NCBI GenBank assembly: GCA_964036195.1
Contig: OZ038450.1
Span: forward strand, 13,642,701 to 13,706,700
DNA: 64,000 nt
Origin: Sphaerolaimus hirsutus
Taxonomy: Eukaryota; Nematoda; Chromadorea; Monhysterida; Sphaerolaimidae
Direction of reading: 5' to 3'
Numbering within the stretch: position 1 is the first letter of the stretch; every line of letters begins with the position of its first letter. The notes beneath the pieces are model-generated. The model was given only the letters and a program-made list of their open reading frames with translations. It had not been told where the DNA came from and ran no database searches. Below, in pieces: positions 45,701 through 55,300 of this stretch. Made by a program: the position numbers and the translations under genes.

Positions 45701-48700
45701 TATTTAAGTGAAGTTAGGCATGAAATGGTGCTTAAATAAGATTATAAAGAAGGCTAATACATTGAGACTGATGTTTCCCACTGTAGGAGTATGTGGGAGC
45801 ACATTGGCTGGATACTATATACTACACTAACATATCATCTGCTTATTATTATATTTATGATAGCATGCAGGAATAGAAGCAGTGACACTAAAAATACACA
45901 AAACCATTAAAACAACCACCAGTGGTAATGTGTATGTGAAATTGCGCGCTTGCGCGCAAAAAAAAAATTACAAAATACCTACTGCATAGGTACAAAATTT
46001 TTCGCCAGCGCTCTTTTTTTAAAAAAAGCGATGGGACCCTTGCGCTTTTTTTTAAAAAAAGCGGCGTTGTTTTGAGAAAAATTCGCTTGAAAAAAAGCGC
46101 TGGCCATCCCTACTCTGCACTTTGTAATTAAAACCACACAAATTAGATTTACAGACATTCACAAAACTCTTTGGTCAAAATTCACACCTCGGAGCGCAGG
46201 AGCATTTTCGCGAATGTATTCACCAATTCACAATCGCTTTTCGTGTTATCTTCCCGTTTGCGTTCCTCCTCGACGAATTTGAATAATTCCCGCATTGTGT
46301 GCAGAATTATGTGCAATTTGAAAGCCATCACCTGTGGCATGAATTGGATTAGAATGTCACTTTTGGAAGAAAAAATTGTCGCGTCATTAAATATTCTAAC
46401 CTCATTAGTTTCTTTCTGTTTCATTTGTCGCTCAAAAAGCTCATCGAAAACATAAAGCACACCTTTTGCGTGATTCAAAAGATTCGCGTGTGCTGAGATG
46501 AACATACAGGTCTGAAATGTGGACACAAATTTACATTCATCGTTGATAAACTTTGAAAGTTGACCAACCTTTACAGGGTGAACATTATAAGTCCGTGATA
46601 ATTCGTGTAACGCGGGCACATTTTCCAACGGCACTCTCGGGGGGTCTGTGCTGCCTGTCAAGATTGCAAAAGTCAAGATCACTGATCGCACAGATGTGTA
46701 GTCCGTCCGTAGATATGTTTGGCCCTCTTTTTCTAAATCTACGAGTGGTCCAAATCAACAAAAGCCCAACCTCAGGTATTGGGAGCGATTCATTCTGCCA
46801 TTATGGTGCAAGTCACACAAGCGCCAAGACATTCTCATGATATGGGTGCGAAATTGTATCACCAATAATATATGAACCTTCTTAAATGGCGCCGTTACAT
46901 TCCAAACCTCCCAATTTCCCAGAGAGTTCAAATTACCGATTTTTTTGCGAAACGAATTTTTTTTAAGCGAAATATTTTTTTAACAAAACACACCTTTTGG
47001 CTGCAATATCGCCATGACATCATCGTTTGACAGGAAGTTGTTTATCACACTAACGCAGTGGTGTTGACCTGAGACGACAAAAGAGGACAATTAAACCTGT
47101 TTTTGATACGAAACGACCACGAATTGACACAGTCATACTTAGATGTCTAATCAACGTGAATTCGGCGAAAAAGAGGGCCCAACTAAACGACACAGCCGTA
47201 GAAAGGTGTCAATGACGGTCGGCCAAAAGTTATCACAAGGCATAGAATAGGTAGCTTTCATATTCGAATCATCTTACAGGTATCATCAAGAGAATATCGA
47301 CTGTCAGTCAGACAGGCTAAGGTCGCTCAAAAAAGCGCACCCGTAAACGCGGCCATCTCAGCGGCCGTTCTGCCGATGCCGTTGGTCCTGTACGCCTTGA
47401 CGCCCCTGTCCAAGAGCACCTGGCACACGTCGGCGGCACCGGCGAGCGCGGCGAAATGCAGCGTCGTGTAGCCGTGCTCGTGCTCGTTGCAGTTCACGTC
47501 GGCGCCCAGCGAGATCAGCGAGTTCACCAGCGGCAGACTGCCTTTGAAGCAGGCTGCCATTAGGAGCGACATGCCGTGCTGCGAGGGGGGGGGGGTAAAG
47601 TGGCATTACTGCGCTTTTTATGGATGCAGTGATGACATAAATTACGTGCTTACTTCTCTGGCAGTGAGAGCAATTTACCCTCGAGGGAAGCATATAAAAA
47701 TAACCAGTTTACTCTATTTTTACCATTCCCTTGATTGTTTATTATTACCCATCAATTAACGCTTTTAACCTTATGCATACATAAACATGTACATGCAAGG
47801 TGGGCAGTCTCTATCAGTCACTATAAAAACATGAACGGGTATCCTTGGTAATCGAGTTTCTGTGATCAGAGCAAATTAACATCCAAACCCCTATTTCAAC
47901 ATTTCAAACCAGACAAGAAAACTGGCAGTCTGGAGTTATCGTCATAACTCGGCGTGGGTTTTTGGCGCGTTATTTCGCACAAGTTCTGCCTGATTTATAT
48001 TTTCACATTGTTGGGGTCGGGGAAACAGTTATCAAAGGAGGTTTTTTGCATTGTGCGCATCTGCTGAGCACTTATTCCACACATAATAGTTACAATTTAA
48101 AAAATGATGTATATTCATTTACTAAACTATAAATCTCAAGACATTTTTGGAACATGGCACACTCAGACAATTTTTGGTAATAAATTCTTACTGAATAATT
48201 CAATTGCTAACTTCTGTTTTATCAGGTAAACCCCCCCAGAAAACAGGGGCAACATTTGCTATTTTTGTTAATGGTGCAACAGGCATGTGTTGCGCATCGA
48301 TGGAGCAATGCTCCGCGCGAAGAGTTGTGACGATAACTCTAGGGAACCAGAAAACTATATCAAACCTCATCCAATGAATTCGGATCGCAATTGGAACCGT
48401 TCAGCAGCGCCTCGGCGGCATCACTTTTCCCTGAAAAACAATAGATACAGGGTACAACGGAAATTGAGTTTCATTCCTAAAGTCCACAAAAATCGAGTCC
48501 AAAACGTAGATTTGAGATCCACATTTTTTTGTGAAAAAATTGCGTTATAGTCAATGTCACGAAGATGTGGGGGTGAAAAATTCGGTAAATTGGAGACATT
48601 CTAACCGCGATGCCAATTTTAAAGAAGTCGTTTCGATAGATAAAAATTCCCTGTATTCTCGTCAAAAGTTCAATTCGAAACCTAAGAAGTAACTTGAAAA

Positions 48701-48797
48701 CTAAAATAAAGAATATTGAAACTTTATAACCATCTTGGATGAGTTGAAATAATTTCGTCTCGTTTTCAGTCAGCTGCCGTCGTCCCTTTTTGGCCAT
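36745..48797 (-). CDS. ANKMY2: ANKMY2: ankyrin-repeat and MYND-finger protein, 406 aa
   Basis: Ten minus-strand exons, in transcript order: 48797-48731, 48430-48366, 47578-47341, 47068-46994, 46654-46569, 46511-46401, 46331-46188, 45194-45072, 44236-44108, 36927-36745. All phases agree and the sum is exactly 407 codons with stop (human about 441). Exons 2-3 give the ankyrin repeats (NGSNCDPNSLDE, GADVNCNEHEHGYTTLHFAA, NGIGRTAAEMAAF); exon 5 has YNVHPVK; exon 8 has VRRAVQKFPY; exons 9-10 form the MYND finger, [38 protein letters not shown], with all eight zinc ligands. In vertebrates ANKMY2 partners adenylyl-cyclase trafficking to cilia and tunes Hedgehog signalling. Intron 9 (7.2 kb) hosts other exons on the opposite strand. 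Confidence 0.95.
36975..37635. mobile_element. TAGGGTTGG hAT-like element in ANKMY2 intron 9
   Basis: Identical AATCAGGG lies at 36967-36974 and 37636-37643. The ends GTAGGGTTGG and GGCCAACCCT and the core (reverse orientation relative to the 19066 copy) identify the family. Confidence 0.88.
37764..38183. mobile_element. CCGTATTTACTCG-family MITE in ANKMY2 intron 9
   Basis: Inverted ends TACCGTATTTACTCGAATAA and TATTCGAGTAAATACGGTA with TA borders. The AATTATT/GGGG-rich body is a variant of the CCGTATTTCCTCG family. Confidence 0.75.
38483..42281 (+). CDS. Small membrane protein nested in ANKMY2 intron 9, about 141 aa
   Basis: Proposed exons 38483-38557 (donor could be a few codons earlier), 39795-39916, 42053-42281, in phase and ending TAA. 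Exon 1 is MVNKGFDITIALFFITMIIL, a first hydrophobic segment. Exon 2 has GVIMMAAAMSVCLGLVVTCV, a clear transmembrane helix, followed by LVHRRRMNH, a positive stop-transfer. Exon 3 is a Pro-rich tail (VVRPGPYTERLPTPRPAPRL, then PPPAQPIPPPVPETLG) ending KTHRRPRVTWNRIYF. No family recognised. Exon 2 and 3 belong together with fair certainty; exon 1 is less certain. Confidence 0.55.
38797..39444. mobile_element. TAGGGTTGG hAT-like element between exons of the nested gene
   Basis: Identical ACTTCACC lies at 38789-38796 and 39445-39452. The ends TAGGGTTGG and AACCCTA and the shared core place it in the family of 19066. Confidence 0.88.
39528..39731. repeat. GTTGACAT hairpin repeat
   Basis: GATGTCAACTGAATTCGTGT on the left is answered by ACACGAATTCGCGATGTCAA on the right. 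A near copy lies at 35371-35575. Both halves contain AGTTGACA/TGTCAACT words, so the full 200 bp folds back. Confidence 0.65.
40220..42037. mobile_element. 1.8 kb element with GGGATC and GGGACC hexamer arrays
   Basis: The ends TAGGGTTCAAACGGGAT and ATCCCGTTTGAACCCTA are inverted and flanked by identical GGCGCACC (40212-40219 and 42038-42045). Just inside each end are long runs of GGGATC; further in are GGGACC arrays with their own GGGTTCAAACGGGAC-type ends (40710-40910 and 41800-41999), so one such element sits in another. A CCGTATTTCCTCG MITE at 41029-41484 is nested too. Its right edge ends 15 bp before the exon at 42053. Confidence 0.85.
41029..41484. mobile_element. CCGTATTTCCTCG-family MITE nested in the hexamer element
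   Basis: Inverted ends TACCGTATTTCCTCGAAATA and TATTTCGAGGAAATACGGTA with TA borders. The body has GTTTCAGACGACAATTTCG and long C runs, as in the reverse of the 19341 copy. Confidence 0.8.
43122..43697 (+). CDS. Two coding exons of a nested gene, end of an unknown protein
   Basis: Exons 43122-43289 and 43566-43697, both phase 0, ending TGA. The first has VSHVPLVHKRTESQTAENGQ and a Ser/Glu-rich stretch (SSKSVEEPDSERS); the second has LCVTDVSPPDNEKKDSVYKK and ends CPYPRTPK. No start was found. They lie 0.8 kb past the stop of the membrane-protein model on the same strand, so they may be alternative 3-prime exons of it (exon 1 at 38483 also ends in phase 0) or a separate gene. Low-complexity acidic/proline sequence suggests a disordered tail. 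Confidence 0.45.
44348..44762. mobile_element. CAGGGACGTA hAT-like MITE in ANKMY2 intron 8
   Basis: The ends CAGGGACGTATCCAGGATTT and CTGGATACGGCCCTG are inverted, between ACCATGGG (44340-44347) and ACCATTGG (44763-44770), an 8-bp duplication with one mismatch. G and C runs and a GGCGCCATGGCGCC palindrome lie inside. It sits just upstream of the exon at 44236 in transcript sense. Confidence 0.85.
45403..46112. mobile_element. TAGGGATGG hAT-like element in ANKMY2 intron 7
   Basis: Identical CTCTGCAC lies at 45395-45402 and 46113-46120; the ends are TAGGGATGG and CCATCCCTA. The core is the same as in the 9543 element, in the opposite orientation. Confidence 0.9.
47924..48348. mobile_element. 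425-bp hAT-like MITE inserted after the duplication (copy 1 only)
   Basis: Identical AGAAAACT lies at 47916-47923 and 48349-48356. Terminal inverted repeats contain GAGTTATCGTCATAAC and GAGTTATCGTCACAAC. In copy 2 the site is empty: AGAAAACT occurs once, at 59505-59512, with identical flanks. It lies in ANKMY2 intron 2. Confidence 0.93.
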
Positions 48798-49396
48798 TTT
48801 GATTGAAACAGTTTATAATGCTCGAAGAAATCACTCTTTGACTCTTTCGAAAGAACGTAAACTTTTTCGGAGATCCCCTTTATGGCAACTGGCCAAAGAT
48901 TTCGAAATCTCTAAAAATATATAAAATAGGTCGACAGCCGACAATAGCTAAAGATAGGTATTTAACAATGTATATAGACACACATAGCTATTATGACGGT
49001 AAAAAATTCAAAATAGCGAAACTTTAAGCGATTTTTAGCTATAATTAGAAAAACTTCGCTCAAAATACAAAACGCAAACGATAACTTGGACGCAGCCCAA
49101 GTTATCGTAAATTCCCCGACCAGATCCAAATTTATATTTTTATTTGGATACAGTGTGTACAAACGAGATATAACCTGTGTCGCTAATTTTCGGATACAAA
49201 TGAATGAGAGGATTATTACGTTTTCAGCGTGAAAGAACCCAAATAAGCCGATAAGCTTCGAACGTGATGCACACGCTAAAACGGTGATGTTAAAAAAAAG
49301 ATCAGTTTTCAGAGTTGATTTCCTGGTGATTGGCAATCTGCCATTTTCTCAAAAAAACAAAATAATTCGGAAAGTTGTGTAGGGGGACGATTCGGG
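48798..49396. promoter_or_regulatory. Shared head-to-head promoter, ANKMY2 / zinc-finger gene
   Basis: The start codons of ANKMY2 (48797, minus) and the zinc-finger gene (49397, plus) are 599 bp apart and point away from each other. No other gene signal is in between. The stretch is duplicated at 59966-60566 with scattered changes and contains paired words such as CCAAGTTATCGT near 49097, but no motif I can name with confidence. Confidence 0.65.
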
Positions 49397-52300
49397 ATGG
49401 AGTGCCAAGAGATGGACTCGCTGCAGTGCACTCACAAATTCTGCGGATTTGCGACCACATCGGAAGCGGTGCTGCGGACGCACATTGAAGGTTGTCACAA
49501 GGATCTCACTCCTGTCCGGTGAGCCCTCTTTTGTGAATCGCTGATGTCCCCGTCAGACTACCTGTTATACCTTTTTGCGAATTTTGGTATTTTACCCCTT
49601 GGGATGGTTGGCGTTTTTACCATAGCTGAGCGGCCTTCGGGATAGATAGATAGCTGGAAAAAAATGGGTGGGGTTGTGGTGGTTCGATATTTGGTCTATT
49701 TCAGGGTGTAGAAGGAAGAAAAGGGAGAACAATCGCTAAAAGTAGGTGTAAAATAGCTCAAAATGGGTATACAAGAGCATATAGTACTTTAAATAGCTGT
49801 AAATAGGTAAATAGGAACAAAAACTGGTTTTTTGAAGGTGAAAATGTATAAAAAGGTAAAGTAGAGGTAATGTATAGCGATTTTGAGCGAAAATTCGGGT
49901 ATAGTTTCTAAAAAATCGCTCCAGATAAGTAGATAGATGAGCGATAGGTGGGGGGTTTAGGGGTTGCCCAAAATTTTGCCTCCGGGATAGATAGATAGCT
50001 GAGCGGCCTCTGGGATAGATAGATAGCTGGGCGGTTTGGGGGGGGGGGTAACCCCCCCATTCGAGACCCCTGATTTTAGTAAATATTTAAATAATTAGTC
50101 AGGATTAGGGTTGGCCGATGTTTTTTTGAACGTTTTTTTTAACATGACGTCCGTCGACCGAAATTTTTAGTACTAAGCACTGTATTTTGCAAAATTTTTG
50201 CGCGCAAGCGCGCAATTTCACACACAAATTGACATTGGTGGTTGTTTTCACTGGTTTTGTGGCATTTTTAGTATCAAAGCATCCATTTCTATGGGCTACC
50301 ATGGGTTTATAAGCCGTCATATGTTGCTGTAGTATATAAACATTTTTTATTATTTTAAAAACATCGAGTTAAAAAAAAACGTTTTTTTTCCAACCCTAGT
50401 CAGGATTTGAACCTCACTTTCTCTACTTGTCTTTTCCCAGATGCAATGGTTGTGGCGACAGCATACCATTTGCATACATGCGATCTCACATTAAAGAACA
50501 TCACCCCGGGCAGAACATTAAGATGGTTGTCAGTGTGAGTCGGGTCTTGTTGATTTTGACATTCACATGGGTTCCATTAAATAGATAGTAATAGACTATA
50601 ACTCCTTGGGAAGATAACTAGGGTAAAACGATAGTGGCAAGGACGTACGCAGGGAGCGGGGGGGGGCGGCCGCCCCCCCCCCCCCCCGTTCCTGGGCCGG
50701 ACAGAAAAATTTGCCAGAAATGGCACTTTTCTGAGGCGAACTTGTAGGGACTTTTGTAGGGCGCACGCGCGCAAATTCCCACCCCATTCTTTAATATGTC
50801 TTTTCAGGCGTCAAATTGCACTAGAAAAGTGTCCAACAGTGTCAAAAGCGGACCTAGTACCATATATAGGTATAAATAGATACCTATATGGTAGACGTTG
50901 GCGCCAACGCCAATACTGCCATGGCGCTGGCGCCTACAAATGGCGCCAGCGCCATGGCTCTATTCCTTTACTATAGGGCAACATTTTAGGGGGTCGCCGC
51001 CCCCCCCGTTCGCCGGGCTCCGTATACAATCCGCCCCCCCCCCCGCTCAAAAATCCTGCGTACCTCCCTGGATAGTGGCATTTTCACACCAAAATAAAAA
51101 ATTTCTGCTACGGAAATTTTCGATTTTGCTATTATCATTGCACAAAACACAAGTATCATTGGGAAATATAATTCACAAAATTGTCTAACAAATCGCGGTT
51201 GAATGTATCGATTTAACCTGATCTGGTTGTGTCCTTTGTGTAAAATACGACTTTTCAAATGAAGGGTGTGCTTCTAAAAGTACCGATCTACAAAAAATCG
51301 ATTTTGAGATAATCGCGATTGAAAGTTTGGAGCATGCAATACCCATACATGGGTATTGGGTATGGGAATTTTGGGTAAGGGTATTTCGGCCATATTGTTG
51401 GGTATCCACATGCATGGGTATAATCATTGATTATACACATAACACTAGCTATATAAAATTTAGGGAATTGTATTTTTGTAGTACAGTACATTTTAAAGGA
51501 ACAAATTGGTAATAGCGTGTAGATCGGTATTTTTTAAAGCACAAAATCAGAACGCTGTAGATCGGTACTTTTACCCATAATAAAAAAGCACAAAATGAGT
51601 TTTTGCGCAAGCGGACGCCGATCTGACATCGGTACTTCTAGAAGCACAAAAAATAATGTGCAGATCGGTACATTTCAAAGAACACATTTGAAAAAAGTGT
51701 GTAGATCGGTACTTTTAAAGACACAAAAGCTGAAAAAGCTTGTAGATCGGTACTTTTAAAATTTCAAAAACTGTAATTTGCGATTTTTTTGCTTTTTTCG
51801 ACCCCCCATATCTCAAAATTGAATTTCGCACCCCCCACATATTATATATATTTTTGAAGCGCATTTTTATGGGGACCCCAAAAATGGTCCTAACTCAAAT
51901 TTGAAAAATTTGTAGATCGGTACTTTTAGAAGCACACCCTTCAAATGTACCTGTTTGGTAACCTCTTTACAAATGTGTGCTTTGGTTTCACATGTAGTTA
52001 TTTTGTTATGAAAAGGTTTACCTAGGACAAATTTTATTTCAGTTCGATGCGAATGTTTTGGAAAATTTGGATCAAGTTGACCAAGAAGTGGTATATGCGA
52101 AACGCCAGGGACAGGAGCGATTCCGCAGAGCGCAGATGAGTGTATCACTGGTTCGTCGATTCTACTGGGGTTTTGTGTTGGTTTGGCGTATTCACGTTTA
52201 TCCTTTCTGTATAAGTTGACTAATGTTGAAGTGTTTTTTGTACTGCGGAGAAGCACTTAGCTAAATACTGCGAGGCACAACTTGACAGCGATTTACAAAT

Positions 52301-55300
52301 TTTATTGGATGCCCATGCTTTTTAAAGATTTTTTTCCAAAAGACGGCAAAAAACACCGGCCACCCCGACATGTAGGATTTCAACAAACATCTTTTTAAAT
52401 GAAAACAACTGCCAATGTCAATTTGTGTTTGAATTTGGCCATTATATTGAGTTTCACGCACATTCACTCACCCGTTTTCGCAGAGCCACGATGACTCCAC
52501 GACACCCTGCTCCACACCACCATTTGAAGTTTTGCCTGCACATCGCGCCGCTAGTGTCGCTCCGAACTTTGGCGTGATTGCAGCTAACACTGGCTTGCAA
52601 TCCAATATTGAATCGTGGGTTTGAAGTTTACATATTTATCATTTGCCATTTTTCCTTGTGTCTCCCAAAATCTCTCAATTTAATAGGGACGAAACAGAAA
52701 CTTGTGCGTCTGGCATAGATAGGTAGCTGGGCGGTTTGGGGGGGGGGGGGGGTTACCTCCTCATTTGAGACCCCTGTAGCCATATAATAACATTACCTGG
52801 AACCATGACATTATATTTAAGTGGCAGGCCAGTTGTCTTGTAGATTTGAACTCCTACGGGGGTTCATATATTTGGTTGCTAAATCCCTCCGGGAGGGATA
52901 TAAATGTGGTGCAATATTGTGTTCCATAAAGTGTTCATAATCATTACGCGACAACCCCACTCAGTACACCAATTGCCTCAAGGACGACTCAATCATCCAG
53001 TGATGAAACGCAAGCCTACAAAATATCGGCCACGCCCAGCAACCAGACTGAAATGCCGCATTCGTCTGGCTCCGCCCCAATTGTAAACCAGCGCGGCCGC
53101 AAATCGCGCTGCAAAGTGCCCTGTCCAAAATGTGACCAACTGTTTACAGACAAGGGTCTAATTTCACATGAGAAAAATTGCTGTGGGAAGGCGCGGCTAT
53201 TGGCGGTTCGTTTGCAATTTCTGTTTATCTATAACCCCCTTGTCGGTGATTTTAAAAAAAGTAGACAATTTGTAAAAAAAATCTATTTAAATATCAGGGT
53301 GTTCTGAAAAATCGATTTTTGACCAGCCCAGAGTAGGGATGTCACTGTTTTAGAGTCACTACTGTCTCGGGGCCATTATCGGGCCTGGATAATCCTGACA
53401 GTTTTTGTGGTTTCACTCTGAACTAGTGATGTAAAAAGCGCCAGACTTTTGGCGCCAAGCGCCATGGCGCTTTTCCGGAACTGGCGCCAAGCGTATGGCG
53501 CTTTTCTGGACCTTAGCGCCAAGCGCCAAAGGCGCCACGGGGCCATGGCGCCAAGCGCCAATGGCGCCAGCGCCAAAATGATATTGCCTTTAATGATACA
53601 GGTGAGACAAAGTATTATTTTCTTCACCTTCAATTACTGGTATTGCCTACAAAAACACAATGGTCAAATAATGGAAATCAATAAGTTGTCTTGCTCAACA
53701 CACAAGGTTAACTAAGACAGGTTCAAATAGATAGCAAATTGCCTCTCTGAAGTGGTAGAAGCTGAAAGATTGTCTGGGGGTTGGGGGTTGCAGTGTTTCA
53801 ATTTATTGGATTTTTCAAGATTCAAAGTGCAAACTGTGAGATAACAGGGTAAAAATAGCTAAATTACATATCTGGGTAAAATACCTACCGTATTCCCTCG
53901 AAATACCCCCAAGGGGTTTATTTTTTCAGAGTGGAAATTTTGAGGTGGGGCATTTCGAGGGGGGCTTATTCGAAGGGGGGGGGGAGTTATTATTTCGTCA
54001 GAAATTTTCGGGAAAGTCATACTAAAGAATACGCTTTTACATACCCCAAACCGGTAATAAACGTGACCAAATAGGGTATGTAGGGACATACAGGGACGTA
54101 AACATACATCGCTACACAAAGTAGCGTATACGTAAATATAACTGCGATGCAAAATGGTCGCAAAAAATACATCATGTTCCTTGCATACATGATGTACCTT
54201 ATTCCAGAGGGGGGGTATTTCGAGGGGGGGGGTATTTTTCCTCAGCTCGAAAACACCTGGGGGTATTTCAAGGGGGGAGTATTTCGAGGAAATATGGTAT
54301 GTAAAATAATTACATACATGGCCAAAAATTGCTGAAAATAAGCAATAAGGCACATGAACACCGCGGCGCAATTATCACTCTCTGGCGCTTTTTTGGCGCT
54401 TTAAAAAATGGTAGCGCCAAGCGCCAATGGCGCCACTGGAAAGTAGCGCCAAGCGCCAAAAGCGCCATGGCACTTTTCGGAAACACGGCGCCAAGCGCCA
54501 ATGGCGCCAGAGCATTTTAGCGCCAAGCGCCATGGCGCTTTTTGCTTTGGCGCTAGCGCCAGGCGCCAGCGCCATGGCGCTTTCACATCACTACTCTGAA
54601 CCAATTTCTGATACACCATTGTTGCCGAAACCATTTTACAGCGAAAGACCGTGCCCGCTCCGCAAGTTGACGCGGCAGCGTCCAGTCCCAAGGCAGTTGC
54701 CAAGGCAGCGCTTTCGGCTGAGCGCCCGGCGCCATTTCCAGCTCCAAGTTTCGCCAGCCGCCAGGTGCCACTCCCAAACCCTGTAAAGTGCCCTGACAAA
54801 TGTCAAATGTCCTGTAACATGTTTGCCATTTTGCAGTGCATTTTCCATGACTTTTGACACTTTGCACGAGATTTGACATTTTACAGGGCACTTTACAGGG
54901 TCTGGGAATGCCCGCAGAAGAGCGCGGCAAAAACGCCTCAAGTGGCGGCCGCGGCTCGCACCGAGAAACACGTCAAGTGTAACCACTGCACTTTGCTGGT
55001 CGAGCGGTCGCGACTGCCGATGCACATGGAGATGCTTCACGCTGATGTTCAGGACGTGCAGGTGAGTTATGCTGGGTTTTTTTGTAGTTTAGTTTTGCTA
55101 TTTTTAGTCACACTCAAAGTGGCGCAACACCTTCGCACAGCAGTCTCCAATATTTGAACTCAACTCTGTGGTCTCCAATGGGGGTCGTCCAGTTATCTAT
55201 CAATCCGCGCAATACATCCGCAAAATATGTGTCTATCGCTAGGAAAAAATTTTGGCCACTGTTCCCTGAACCCCCGTCCCAAAAAAATCGACCAGCTATC

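Larger units (their letters stand above)
47640..52566. repeat. Segmental duplication, copy 1
   Basis: From about 47640 this stretch matches 59230-64000 nearly base for base in exons and closely in introns. It contains ANKMY2 exons 1-2, the shared promoter and zinc-finger exons 1-4. Position 52566 corresponds to the last base of the window, so the true right border is not visible. Copy-specific insertions are listed separately. Confidence 0.95.

Noticed and set aside
48477-48730. Continuation of the minus-strand frame past ANKMY2 exon 1
   Set aside because: After 22 codons the sequence becomes hydrophobic and unconserved; a GTTATA donor at 48730 and a matching exon 2 show that the rest is intron. 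The same applies to 59577-59898.
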